Origin: Bacillota bacterium
GTDB taxonomy: Bacteria; Bacillota; Clostridia; Lachnospirales; Lachnospiraceae
NCBI GenBank assembly: GCA_023409835.1
Contig: JAEYQV010000029.1
Span: forward strand, 1 to 8,493
Length of the DNA: 8,493 bases
Direction of reading: 5' to 3'
Numbering within the stretch: position 1 is the stretch's first letter; each line of letters opens with the position of its first letter. Of this stretch, positions 1 through 7,004 are shown piece by piece. The position numbers and the translations under genes are program-made. The notes beneath the pieces were generated by a model. That model was given only the letters and a program-made list of their open reading frames with translations. It did not search any database and was not told where the DNA came from.

Positions 1-626
1 GTGATATCATTGTCCGGGTTAATGATACGGATATTGTCACAGGAAAGGATCTGTATCAGTATTTTGAGGCCAATCCGCTGTCCAATCAGCCCGTTACACT
101 TACCATAGAGCATGGGGGAGAGCTTAAGGAGCTTACGGTTACACCGGAGAAGGTTACTTACTATGATCCTGGTTTAGAGTATAATTATATGAGTACTAAG
201 GTATCTGCCTGGGAAACAGTTAAAAACAGCTTTTATAATCTGAAATTCTACGTTCGTTATACCCTTGACAGTGTGGTTTACATTGTAACAGGCAAGGCCA
301 GTCCGAAGGAAATATCCGGACCGGTTGGTATCGTAAATGCCGTAGGTGAGATAGTTTCAGAATCAAAAAGCGAGGGCATTCGTGTAGTACTTCTGAATCT
401 TGCAAGCTTCTGCATCCTGATCAGCACCAACCTGGGAGTAATTAATCTGCTCCCGCTTCCGGCACTGGATGGCGGAAGACTGGTATTCCTGCTGATTGAG
501 GCAGTGCGGGGAAAGCCGGTTCCGAAGGAGAAGGAAGCGATTGTACATTTCGTAGGTATGGCGCTTTTGATGGTATTGATGGTGTTTGTTTTGTACAATG
601 ATATTCGAAATATCTTTGTAAAATAG
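1..626 (+). CDS. rseP: RseP/RasP-type site-2 intramembrane zinc metalloprotease, 5'-truncated
   Basis: The gene enters from the left edge; the first complete codon is at position 3 and 207 residues are visible. The first ~45 residues (DIIVRVNDTDIV onward) look like the end of a PDZ domain. SGPVGIVNAVGE follows at about residues 104-115, a segment conserved in these proteases. The motif NLLPLPALDGGRL contains the family's LDG signature (codons 465-476), whose aspartate (visible residue 156) is a zinc ligand. Two hydrophobic stretches, one leading into LDGG and one near the C-terminus (VGMALLMVLMVFVLY), are likely membrane helices. The HExxH zinc motif should be in the missing N-terminal part. 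In this family the enzyme cuts membrane-embedded anti-sigma factors and leftover signal peptides. An internal ATG at 189 is not the true start, because the frame stays open and homologous upstream. The stop is TAG at 624-626. Position just before ispG and polC fits the Firmicute cluster. Confidence 0.95.
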   Translation, partial: DIIVRVNDTDIVTGKDLYQYFEANPLSNQPVTLTIEHGGELKELTVTPEKVTYYDPGLEYNYMSTKVSAWETVKNSFYNLKFYVRYTLDSVVYIVTGKASPKEISGPVGIVNAVGEIVSESKSEGIRVVLLNLASFCILISTNLGVINLLPLPALDGGRLVFLLIEAVRGKPVPKEKEAIVHFVGMALLMVLMVFVLYNDIRNIFVK

Positions 627-634
627 TATAACAG

Positions 635-650
635 GGATAGCAGACTATCC
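635..650 (+). other. Short hairpin after rseP
   Basis: GGATAG and CTATCC form a perfect 6-bp stem around the loop CAGA, nine bases after the rseP stop codon. No T-run follows, so it does not look like an intrinsic terminator. It could protect the 3' end of the rseP message or be chance; the pairing is seen, the role is not. Confidence 0.35.
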
Positions 651-686
651 GTCCTGCCGGTAAGCAGACGATAGAAAGCATCGGGT

Positions 687-753
687 AAGCCTGTGGAAAG
701 GCAACAGCTGTTAACCACACCGGAAAGCATAAAGGAGCTGACCGGATAGGCTT
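687..753 (+). other. Nested inverted repeats in the ispG leader
   Basis: AAGCCT (687-692) is complementary to AGGCTT (748-753). Inside, TGTGG (692-696) is complementary to CCACA (715-719), and these arms enclose a perfect 10-base palindrome AACAGCTGTT (703-712). GCCT/AGGC (689-692 and 699-702) offers a competing pairing. The region lies between rseP and the ispG ribosome binding site. The nested and competing arms could fold as a leader RNA, but the stems are short, so this is a weak structural call with no assigned function. Confidence 0.3.
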
Positions 754-764
754 TAGTCACAATA

Positions 765-772
765 GAAGGAAG
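765..772 (+). promoter_or_regulatory. Ribosome binding site of ispG
   Basis: A purine-rich GAAGGAAG sits about 7 bases before the ATG at 780. An in-frame TAG occupies 777-779, directly before that ATG, so no start further upstream is possible. Confidence 0.75.
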
Positions 773-779
773 AGATTAG

Positions 780-1835
780 ATGTATCGAGAGCATACGAAG
801 GTTATAAAGATAGGGAATAGAGTAATCGGCGGCGGTAACCCGGTGCTGATTCAGTCCATGACGAATACCAGGACGGAGGATGTGAAGGCAACCGTTGAGC
901 AGATTGAGCGGCTGACCATAGCAGGCTGCGATATCATCCGATGTGCCGTTCCGAGCCTGGAAGCAGCCGCAGCCCTGGCAGAGATTAAGAAGAATATTAC
1001 GATTCCGCTGGTAGCCGATATTCATTTTGATTACCGGCTGGCGATTGCCGCCATGGAAAATGGTGCGGATAAGATAAGGATTAACCCGGGGAACATCGGG
1101 AGCGATGAGAAGCTTAGGGCAGTCGTGGAGGTTGCGAAGGAGCGGGCGATTCCGATTCGTGTCGGTGTGAACAGCGGTTCCCTGGAGAAGGAGATTATCG
1201 CAAAATATGGCCGTGTGACAGCAGAAGGCCTTGTGGAGAGTGCACTGGATAAGGTGAAGCGGATCGAGGATATGGGGTATGACCGGATGGTCATCAGTAT
1301 CAAGTCCTCGGATGTCCTGATGTGTATCAAAGCCCATGAGCTGATTGCCAAACAGACCGATTATCCGCTCCATGTGGGAATTACGGAGGCCGGTACGGTA
1401 AATGCCGGTAATATCAAATCAGCCCTTGGCCTCGGAGTGATCCTGTATCAGGGAATCGGTGACACGATCCGTGTATCCCTGACCGGTGATCCCGTAGAGG
1501 AGATTAAATCCGCCAAGCTCGTGTTAAAAACTCTGGGATTAAGGTCCGGCGGTATCGAAGTCGTATCCTGCCCGACCTGCGGAAGAACCCAGATTGACCT
1601 GATTAAGCTGGCCACAGAGGTGGAGGAGCTGGTATCCGATATTGATCTTAATATCAAGGTGGCAGTTATGGGCTGTGCTGTAAACGGTCCCGGAGAAGCC
1701 AGGGAAGCGGATATCGGTATTGCAGGTGGCAAGGGAGAAGGACTCCTGATTAAGAAGGGTGAGATCATCCGCAAGGTTCCGGAGTCTGAGCTGTTGACTG
1801 TTCTAAGGGATGAATTAATAAACTGGAAGAAATAG
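780..1835 (+). CDS. ispG: (E)-4-hydroxy-3-methylbut-2-enyl-diphosphate synthase (HMBPP synthase)
   Basis: A complete 351-residue protein, the usual length for the compact bacterial form. IspG converts the cyclic diphosphate MEcPP to HMBPP in the MEP isoprenoid pathway, using a [4Fe-4S] cluster and electrons from flavodoxin or ferredoxin in the cytoplasm. Family motifs are all present: GGGNPVLIQSMTNT (17-30), CDIIRCAVPS (50-59), PLVADIHFDYRLA (76-88), KIRINPGNIG (98-107), RVGVNSGSLE (127-136), HVGITEAG (198-205) and GDTIRVSLTGDP (227-238). The cluster ligands are Cys264 and Cys267 in SCPTCGR and Cys299 in GCAVNGPGE, with the conserved fourth ligand Glu306; spacing equals that of the E. coli enzyme. 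The start is fixed by an in-frame stop just upstream. Its isoprenoid product feeds undecaprenyl phosphate, fitting the uppS/cdsA/dxr/rseP neighbourhood. The 620-bp antisense open frame is a shadow. Confidence 0.98.
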   Translation: MYREHTKVIKIGNRVIGGGNPVLIQSMTNTRTEDVKATVEQIERLTIAGCDIIRCAVPSLEAAAALAEIKKNITIPLVADIHFDYRLAIAAMENGADKIRINPGNIGSDEKLRAVVEVAKERAIPIRVGVNSGSLEKEIIAKYGRVTAEGLVESALDKVKRIEDMGYDRMVISIKSSDVLMCIKAHELIAKQTDYPLHVGITEAGTVNAGNIKSALGLGVILYQGIGDTIRVSLTGDPVEEIKSAKLVLKTLGLRSGGIEVVSCPTCGRTQIDLIKLATEVEELVSDIDLNIKVAVMGCAVNGPGEAREADIGIAGGKGEGLLIKKGEIIRKVPESELLTVLRDELINWKK

Positions 1836-1865
1836 AATTTAGGATGGCGCAGAGCATCTTAAGTT
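1836..1865 (+). other. Imperfect hairpin directly after ispG
   Basis: AATTTAGGATG (1836-1846) can pair with CATCTTAAGTT (1855-1865) as an 11-bp stem with two G-U pairs and an 8-base loop. It starts at the base following the ispG stop codon and lies four bases upstream of a second, perfect hairpin. No T-run follows. A role in message stability or processing is an inference. Confidence 0.35.
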
Positions 1866-1869
1866 ATTA

Positions 1870-1901
1870 CAACGTAAGCCTTGTCAACAAGGCTTACGTT
1901 G
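1870..1901 (+). terminator. Perfect 14-bp hairpin between ispG and polC (terminator-like, no T-run)
   Basis: CAACGTAAGCCTTG pairs perfectly with CAAGGCTTACGTTG around the loop TCAA. This is the strongest simple hairpin in the window. It is followed by ATTTATAG rather than a run of T, so it is not a canonical intrinsic terminator. It could be a weak or factor-assisted terminator, an attenuator that lowers polC expression relative to ispG, or a stability or cleavage element. The structure is seen; the function is inferred. Confidence 0.5.
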
Positions 1902-1988
1902 ATTTATAGAGAATAGGTTTCACTGCTTATGGCAGAACGAAGCTAGTTAACGTTATCGATTATTACACAATAGAAGCTATGTACAAAC

Positions 1989-2016
1989 CGGATTGTCTGC
2001 CTGTGGCAGCCAACCG
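1989..2016 (+). other. Interrupted hairpin in the polC leader
   Basis: CTGCC-TGT-GGCAG (1997-2009) is a perfect 5-bp stem. Outside a single T/C mismatch the stem continues as TTG/CAA and, past one bulged A, CGG/CCG. That gives 11 pairs in all, ending 47 bases before the polC ATG. It may be part of a structured 5' leader. Confidence 0.45.
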
Positions 2017-2025
2017 CTAATACGA

Positions 2026-2045
2026 AAGCCTGTATAAGCAGGTTT
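2026..2045 (+). promoter_or_regulatory. Hairpin immediately upstream of the polC ribosome binding site
   Basis: AAGCCTG pairs with CAGGTTT (7 bp, one G-U) around the loop TATAAG. It ends five bases before the Shine-Dalgarno sequence at 2051, so its folding could affect ribosome access. No promoter with convincing -35 and -10 boxes was found between 1902 and 2050. Confidence 0.4.
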
Positions 2046-2050
2046 AGGAT

Positions 2051-2057
2051 AGGGGAA
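2051..2057 (+). promoter_or_regulatory. Ribosome binding site of polC
   Basis: AGGGGAA with six bases to the ATG at 2064. Another ATG at 2059 is out of frame, closes after 11 codons and is too close to the Shine-Dalgarno, so 2064 is preferred. Confidence 0.75.
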
Positions 2058-2063
2058 TATGTT

Positions 2064-5000
2064 ATGTTATTCTTTGAGGCATTTGATCAATTAACAGCAG
2101 ATGGAGAGCTAAAGAAGCTTTACGAGGAAGCAGAGGTCGTGAAGGTTGTTGCCTCCAGGGAAAATAAGAATATTGATATCTACTTTCAGACCGGCCGCCT
2201 GATTAACTGGCCGGGCATTAAGAAGATGGAGCAGCTGTTAAATCGGCAGCTCTTTGTACATACCGGCAATCATGCCAAACTTAAGCCACAATATACCCTG
2301 TCGGCCCAGTATAACCTGGAGAAGCTGTATCCGATTTACAAGGACAGCATTCTGGCCGAGCTTGCGGAGGATAGTATTGTAAGCTATCACCTTTTATCCA
2401 ATGCCGAGGTCACGATAGAAGATACGAAGCTCCGGCTTAAGGTTACCGACAGCTGTATTACGAAGGAGAAAATGCCTGTATTGCGCGACTTCCTGGAAAC
2501 TCTGTTCCGGGAACGCTTCCAATATAACGTCCTTGTGAGTATTGAATATGTTGAGCCGAAGCAAACAAAGAAGCCGGACATGCTGTGCAGTCAGGACTTC
2601 GGTGGAGAGAAGGCTTCACAGAACGGTTCTGACCGGGCTTACAGCTCCGAGGATAGTCCGGAGGCCTCGCAGCATAACTATGGGGATGGCTCCAAACGGC
2701 AGGAGAAGGAATATCAGCCGGAGACGGCAGCCGCAAAGGCAATGGACAATATGTCCGGAAGCCTGAAGCCGGAGAAGCCTAAGCAGGCAGAACAGTCTAA
2801 GCCTGCAGCGGCAGCCTTTAAGGGTAATACCGGTAAAGGAAAGAGCGCCTATGAGAAAGGAAAAGGAAGCTATCGTAAGCTTCCGAGCGATCCATCCGTC
2901 GTATACGGCAGGAATTTTGAAGGCAATGTGGTGCAAATCTGTGATATCATCGGTGAGATCGGGGAAGTTGTTATCCGCGGTAAGCTGCTAAAGCCGGATT
3001 CCAGGACCATCGGGAATGAGAAGAGTATCTTTACCTTTGTACTGACGGATTTTACAGATTCCATTAAGGTGAAGCTCTATGCCAAGACAATCGAAATGGA
3101 GGATATCACCGGCGTTCTCAAGGAAGGCTCCTTCTTTATGCTGAAGGGGATCGCACAGATGGATACCTATGAACGGGATATTACGATCGGTTCTGTCGCA
3201 GGCATCAAGACAATCAATGATTTTACCACGTCACGGTCCGATCTGGCTCCGAGGAAGAGAGTGGAGCTTCATGCCCATACACAGATGAGTGATATGGATT
3301 CTGTGGTTGATGTGAAGAAGCTGGTAAAACGAGCCTTCAAATGGGGCCATTCCGCGGTTGCGGTTACGGATCACGGTGTCGTCCAATCCTTCCCCGATGC
3401 AAGTCATGCCCTAAATCCCAAGGATTATGCGGATGAAGAGGAACAGAAGAGAGCGAAGAACTTTAAGGTCATCTATGGTATGGAGGCATACCTGGTGGAC
3501 GATCTTAAGGAAGTGGTTACGAACGGGAAGGGACAGAGCTTAGAGGACAGCTTTGTGGTTTTTGATATCGAGACCACGGGCTTTAGCCAGAGTAAGGACA
3601 GAATCATCGAAATCGGTGCGGTTAAGGTCATCCGTGGTCAGATTACGGACAAGTACAGTACCTTTATCAATCCCGAGGTACCAATTCCCTATGAGATAGA
3701 ACAGTTGACCGGCATCCGGGACGATATGGTAATTGATGCTCCGAAGATAGAGACGGTGCTCCCGGAATTCCTTCACTTCTGTGAGGGCTGCAGTCTGGTT
3801 GCCCATAATGCATCCTTTGATGTGGGGTTCCTACAGAAGAATGCAGAGCGTTTAGGAATAACGCTTGATGTTACGGTTGTTGATACGGTCGGCTTAGCAA
3901 GAATCCTACTGCCTGACTTAAGCAGGTATAAGCTAAATATTGTGGCAAAGGCACTGGATATCTCCCTGGAGAACCATCACCGGGCGGTAGATGATGCCGG
4001 AGCAACGGCAGAGATCTTTGTGAAGCTGTCGGAGATGCTAAGGGAGAAAAATATCAACAATGTAGATGAGATAGATAAGCTCGGAAAGCTCTCAGCGGAA
4101 GCAATCCGGAAGCTTCCGGCTTACCATGCCATCCTGTTGGCACAGAATGATGTGGGCAGGGTCAACCTCTATAAGATGGTATCCCTTTCCCATATCGAGT
4201 ATTTTAATAAACGTCCGAAGATCCCGAAGAGTCTGCTGCTGGAATGCAGGGAAGGAATTGTGCTCGGTTCCGCTTGTGAAGCGGGAGAGATTTACCGTGC
4301 GATCCTGGGCAACCAGTCCCATGAGCAGATTGCCAGATTAGTGAATTTTTATGATTATCTGGAGATCCAGCCTCTGGGCAATAATGAATTTCTGATCCGA
4401 AGTGAACGCAGCGATGATAGGGATATTAATTCCAAAGAGGATTTAATTGAGATTAATAAGAAGATCGTAGCTCTCGGGGAGGAATATAATAAACCGGTAG
4501 TTGCCACCTGTGATGTGCATTTCCTCGATCCGGAGGATGAGGTGTACCGAAGGATCATCCTGGCCGGAAAGGGCTTTAAGGATGCGGACCAACAGCCACC
4601 CCTGTATTTTAGAACTACGGAGGAGATGCTGGAGGAATTCTCCTATTTAGGCAGGGAGAAGGCGGAGGAGGTTGTCATAACCAATACCAACCTGATTGCA
4701 GACCGAATTGAGAAGATCTCGCCGGTGCGACCGGACAAATGTCCTCCGGTCCTGCCGAATTCAGAGGAGAACCTTAGAAGTATCTGTTATGAGAAGGCTC
4801 ATTCGATGTATGGAGAGGTACTTCCTCAGCCGGTGGAAGCACGGTTGGAGCATGAGCTGAAATCCATTATCAATAATGGCTTTGCCGTTATGTATATTAT
4901 CGCACAGAAGCTGGTATGGAAGTCCAACGAGGATGGTTATCTCGTAGGCTCCCGAGGCTCCGTCGGCTCCTCCTTCGTGGCTACGATGGCAGGTATCACG

Positions 5001-6635
5001 GAAGTTAATCCGCTGACGCCCCATTATTATTGTACGGAATGTCATTATTCCGATTTCGAATCAGAGCAGGTGAAGAGCTTTGCCGGAAGATCCGGCTGCG
5101 ATATGCCGGACAAGGACTGCCCGGTCTGTGGAAAGCCCTTGATGAAGGATGGCCATGATATTCCCTTCGAGACCTTCCTGGGCTTCTATGGTGATAAGGA
5201 GCCGGATATCGACTTAAACTTCTCCGGAGAATATCAGAGCAAGGCCCATGATTATACGGAGGTGCTGTTCGGCAAAGGACATACCTTCCGTGCAGGTACT
5301 ATCGGCACCCTGGCAGATAAGACTGCCTATGGTTATGTGAAGAATTATTATGAGGAACGAGGAATACATAAGCGTACAGTGGAGATCGACCGCATAGTCG
5401 GGGGCTGTGTCGGAGTCCGACGGACAACCGGTCAGCATCCGGGAGGTATCGTTGTTCTTCCCCATGGAGAGAATATCTATTCCTTTACTCCGGTACAGCG
5501 TCCGGCAAATGATATGAACACAAATACCACAACGACTCACTTTGATTACCATTCCATTGACCACAACCTACTTAAGCTGGATATCCTCGGTCATGATGAT
5601 CCGACGATGATCCGTATGCTGGAGGATCTGACCGGACTGGATGCGAAGATGATTCATCTGGACGATCCGAAGGTTATGTCCCTGTTCCATGATACCAGTG
5701 CCTTGGGAGTATCTCCGAAGCAGCTGGATGGGTGTGACCTTGGTTGCCTTGGGATTCCCGAGTTCGGTACCGATTTCGTTATGCAGATGGTTAAGGAGGC
5801 ACAGCCAAAATCCTTTTCCGATCTGGTACGTATCTCCGGTCTGTCCCATGGTACCGATGTATGGCTGAATAATGCCCAGACCCTGATAAAGGAGGGAACC
5901 TGTACCCTGTCCACGGCTATCTGTACCCGTGACGATATCATGATCTATCTGATACAGACCGGCGTGGAGGCCGGACTGTCCTTTAAGATCATGGAGAGCG
6001 TCCGTAAGGGCAAGGGTCTGACTCCGGAATGGGAGCAGGCGATGCTGACTGCCGGAGTACCGGAATGGTATATCCGCTCCTGTAAGCAGATTAAGTATAT
6101 GTTCCCGAAGGCCCACGCGGCAGCTTATGTTATGATGGCTTATCGTATTGCATTTTTTAAGGTGTATTATCCGCTGGCGTATTATGCGGCTTACTTCTCC
6201 ATCCGTGCCTCTGCCTTCAATTATGAGCTGATGTGTCTTGGCAAGGACCGCCTTGAGCTCAATATGGCTGATTACAAGAAGAGAATGAACACACTGACCA
6301 ATAAGGAGCAGGATACCTATAAGGATATGCGAATTGTTCAGGAGATGTATGCCCGGGGCTTTACCTTCCTGCCGATTGATATCTTCACAGCGAAGGCCCA
6401 CCATTTCCAGATCATTGATGACAAGCTGATGCCTTCCTTAAGTACGATTGACGGTCTCGGCGATAAAGCGGCTGACGGTGTGGTAGAAGCAGCAAAGCAG
6501 GGTACATTCCTCTCCAGGGATGATTTCAAGATCCGTTGCAGGGTGAGCTCCACGGTGGTAGATAATATGGCGAGGCTGGGACTCTTGGGTGACCTGCCTT
6601 TATCCAACCAGATGTCGTTGCTGGATTTTCTGTAG
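2064..6635 (+). CDS. polC: DNA polymerase III alpha subunit, PolC type (replicative, with built-in 3'-5' exonuclease)
   Basis: The 1523-residue protein shows the full PolC order. An N-terminal domain (1-~165) is followed by a low-complexity linker (~165-280) and an OB fold (~283-385). The PHP domain has HAH 403-405, TDH 435-437, E474 and CDVH 816-819. It is split by a DEDD exonuclease (~493-660) with DIETTG 501-506, HNASFD 581-586 and H639/D644. The polymerase core follows, with GSRGSVGSS (962-970) and a zinc-binding cysteine set C990, C993, C1012, C1019, C1022. Catalytic aspartates are D1048 and D1050 in PDIDLNFSGEYQ and D1173 in KLDILGHDDP. RRTTGQHPGG is at 1119-1128, and the C-terminus QMSLLDFL resembles the beta-clamp-binding motif. 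All key residues are intact. It is longer than the ~1440 residues of Bacillus PolC, mainly in the linker. It copies the chromosome in the cytoplasm with the clamp and DnaE. Confidence 0.98.
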   Translation: MLFFEAFDQLTADGELKKLYEEAEVVKVVASRENKNIDIYFQTGRLINWPGIKKMEQLLNRQLFVHTGNHAKLKPQYTLSAQYNLEKLYPIYKDSILAELAEDSIVSYHLLSNAEVTIEDTKLRLKVTDSCITKEKMPVLRDFLETLFRERFQYNVLVSIEYVEPKQTKKPDMLCSQDFGGEKASQNGSDRAYSSEDSPEASQHNYGDGSKRQEKEYQPETAAAKAMDNMSGSLKPEKPKQAEQSKPAAAAFKGNTGKGKSAYEKGKGSYRKLPSDPSVVYGRNFEGNVVQICDIIGEIGEVVIRGKLLKPDSRTIGNEKSIFTFVLTDFTDSIKVKLYAKTIEMEDITGVLKEGSFFMLKGIAQMDTYERDITIGSVAGIKTINDFTTSRSDLAPRKRVELHAHTQMSDMDSVVDVKKLVKRAFKWGHSAVAVTDHGVVQSFPDASHALNPKDYADEEEQKRAKNFKVIYGMEAYLVDDLKEVVTNGKGQSLEDSFVVFDIETTGFSQSKDRIIEIGAVKVIRGQITDKYSTFINPEVPIPYEIEQLTGIRDDMVIDAPKIETVLPEFLHFCEGCSLVAHNASFDVGFLQKNAERLGITLDVTVVDTVGLARILLPDLSRYKLNIVAKALDISLENHHRAVDDAGATAEIFVKLSEMLREKNINNVDEIDKLGKLSAEAIRKLPAYHAILLAQNDVGRVNLYKMVSLSHIEYFNKRPKIPKSLLLECREGIVLGSACEAGEIYRAILGNQSHEQIARLVNFYDYLEIQPLGNNEFLIRSERSDDRDINSKEDLIEINKKIVALGEEYNKPVVATCDVHFLDPEDEVYRRIILAGKGFKDADQQPPLYFRTTEEMLEEFSYLGREKAEEVVITNTNLIADRIEKISPVRPDKCPPVLPNSEENLRSICYEKAHSMYGEVLPQPVEARLEHELKSIINNGFAVMYIIAQKLVWKSNEDGYLVGSRGSVGSSFVATMAGITEVNPLTPHYYCTECHYSDFESEQVKSFAGRSGCDMPDKDCPVCGKPLMKDGHDIPFETFLGFYGDKEPDIDLNFSGEYQSKAHDYTEVLFGKGHTFRAGTIGTLADKTAYGYVKNYYEERGIHKRTVEIDRIVGGCVGVRRTTGQHPGGIVVLPHGENIYSFTPVQRPANDMNTNTTTTHFDYHSIDHNLLKLDILGHDDPTMIRMLEDLTGLDAKMIHLDDPKVMSLFHDTSALGVSPKQLDGCDLGCLGIPEFGTDFVMQMVKEAQPKSFSDLVRISGLSHGTDVWLNNAQTLIKEGTCTLSTAICTRDDIMIYLIQTGVEAGLSFKIMESVRKGKGLTPEWEQAMLTAGVPEWYIRSCKQIKYMFPKAHAAAYVMMAYRIAFFKVYYPLAYYAAYFSIRASAFNYELMCLGKDRLELNMADYKKRMNTLTNKEQDTYKDMRIVQEMYARGFTFLPIDIFTAKAHHFQIIDDKLMPSLSTIDGLGDKAADGVVEAAKQGTFLSRDDFKIRCRVSSTVVDNMARLGLLGDLPLSNQMSLLDFL

Positions 6636-6680
6636 GAGCGGTACGGCTGCTTGCTTAAGGTAATAGCGATCATATATTTT

Positions 6681-6707
6681 ATTGGTGGCTTCAAGAGGGC
6701 CATTGAT
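6681..6707 (+). other. Wobble-rich hairpin downstream of polC
   Basis: ATTGGTGGC pairs with GCCATTGAT over 9 bp, three of them G-U, around a 9-base loop. It starts 46 bases after the polC stop and directly abuts the larger inverted-repeat element. No T-run follows, so I do not call it a terminator. No other clear polC terminator is visible. Confidence 0.3.
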
Positions 6708-6824
6708 GTAAATAGTCCGGAACAGAATAATCATCCGATTATAACAGTCTTATCGATTCTTGATATTTCAAATCTCCTTGATCGATATATCACGGGTAGA
6801 TACGACTGTTGTTCCGGATATTAC
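6708..6824. other. Branched inverted-repeat element, candidate structured RNA or small non-autonomous repeat
   Basis: TCCGGAACA (6716-6724) is perfectly complementary to TGTTCCGGA (6810-6818). The stem extends outward through ATA/TAT and GTA/TAC, with single bulges, to 6708 and 6824. Inside, a side hairpin ATAATC-ATCC-GATTAT (6727-6742) interrupts the stem. The stem then resumes as AACAGTC/GACTGTT (6743-6749 with 6804-6810) and, past one mismatch, TATC/GATA (6751-6754 with 6799-6802). The apex contains GAT..TTGA-TATT-TCAA-ATC (6755-6774) and an alternative TATCGAT/ATCGATA pairing. No open frame of note lies inside. It matches no riboswitch or RNA family I recognise. It may be an RNA in the polC 3' region, an independent small RNA, or a repeat-type element; strand is undecided. 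Confidence 0.55.
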
Positions 6825-6955
6825 TGAAATTGGCAGCTGAGCCCTCGAATTATACGGGTTTTCCGGGGATTTTTGTTACTTATACCTAAAAACAGTAGAT
6901 AATTAGAAAATGTTTTAATTGGTTTAACAATTCAGCAAATTTTTAAAAAAAGTAC
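6825..6955. other. AT-rich non-coding stretch upstream of the tRNA promoter
   Basis: No gene is visible. The left part has a short G/C-rich patch (about 6835-6868) ending in GGGGATTTTTG. I could not find a convincing complementary arm, so it is not called a terminator. The right part is strongly A/T rich, including A and T runs at 6940-6951 just before the -35 box. These could act as an UP element for the tRNA promoter (inference). Confidence 0.4.
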
Positions 6956-6984
6956 TTGCTTTTTTCTTCAGTATAGTATATTAT
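6956..6984 (+). promoter_or_regulatory. Promoter of the tRNA-Glu gene
   Basis: TTGCTT (6956-6961) and TATTAT (6979-6984) are separated by 17 bases and match the vegetative sigma consensus in 4 of 6 and 5 of 6 positions. A/T tracts lie immediately upstream. Transcription would begin near 6991, giving a short 5' leader before the tRNA at 7005. Confidence 0.65.
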
Positions 6985-7004
6985 AAATATTGTCCTTAAG
7001 ACAT

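Noticed and set aside
189..626. A complete small membrane protein starting at the ATG at 189
   Set aside because: The same frame is open to the left edge and encodes a PDZ segment matching RseP, so this is the tail of a larger gene.
753..1373. 206-codon open frame on the minus strand over ispG
   Set aside because: It covers strongly conserved IspG motifs on the other strand and its translation resembles no family; a shadow frame.
1902..2050. A dedicated polC promoter in the gap
   Set aside because: Candidates such as TTGTCT with TAATAC have a 19-base spacer and poor matches and overlap a hairpin; not supportable by eye.
2059..2094. Short upstream frame (11 codons) overlapping the polC start
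   Set aside because: Its ATG is only three bases from the Shine-Dalgarno core, and the peptide MLCYSLRHLIN shows no leader-peptide codon pattern.
2542..2766. 74-codon + strand frame inside polC, over the linker
   Set aside because: Arg-rich out-of-frame reading of the low-complexity linker with no good ribosome binding site; the PolC frame is continuous through it.
5568..6404. 278-codon open frame on the minus strand within polC
   Set aside because: It is fully antisense to the conserved polymerase core, has no recognisable domain, and such frames arise from the codon bias of the sense gene.
6835..6868. G-rich patch ending in GGGGATTTTTG as a polC terminator
   Set aside because: The only upstream complement is a short CCC with mismatches; no stable stem forms next to the T-run.
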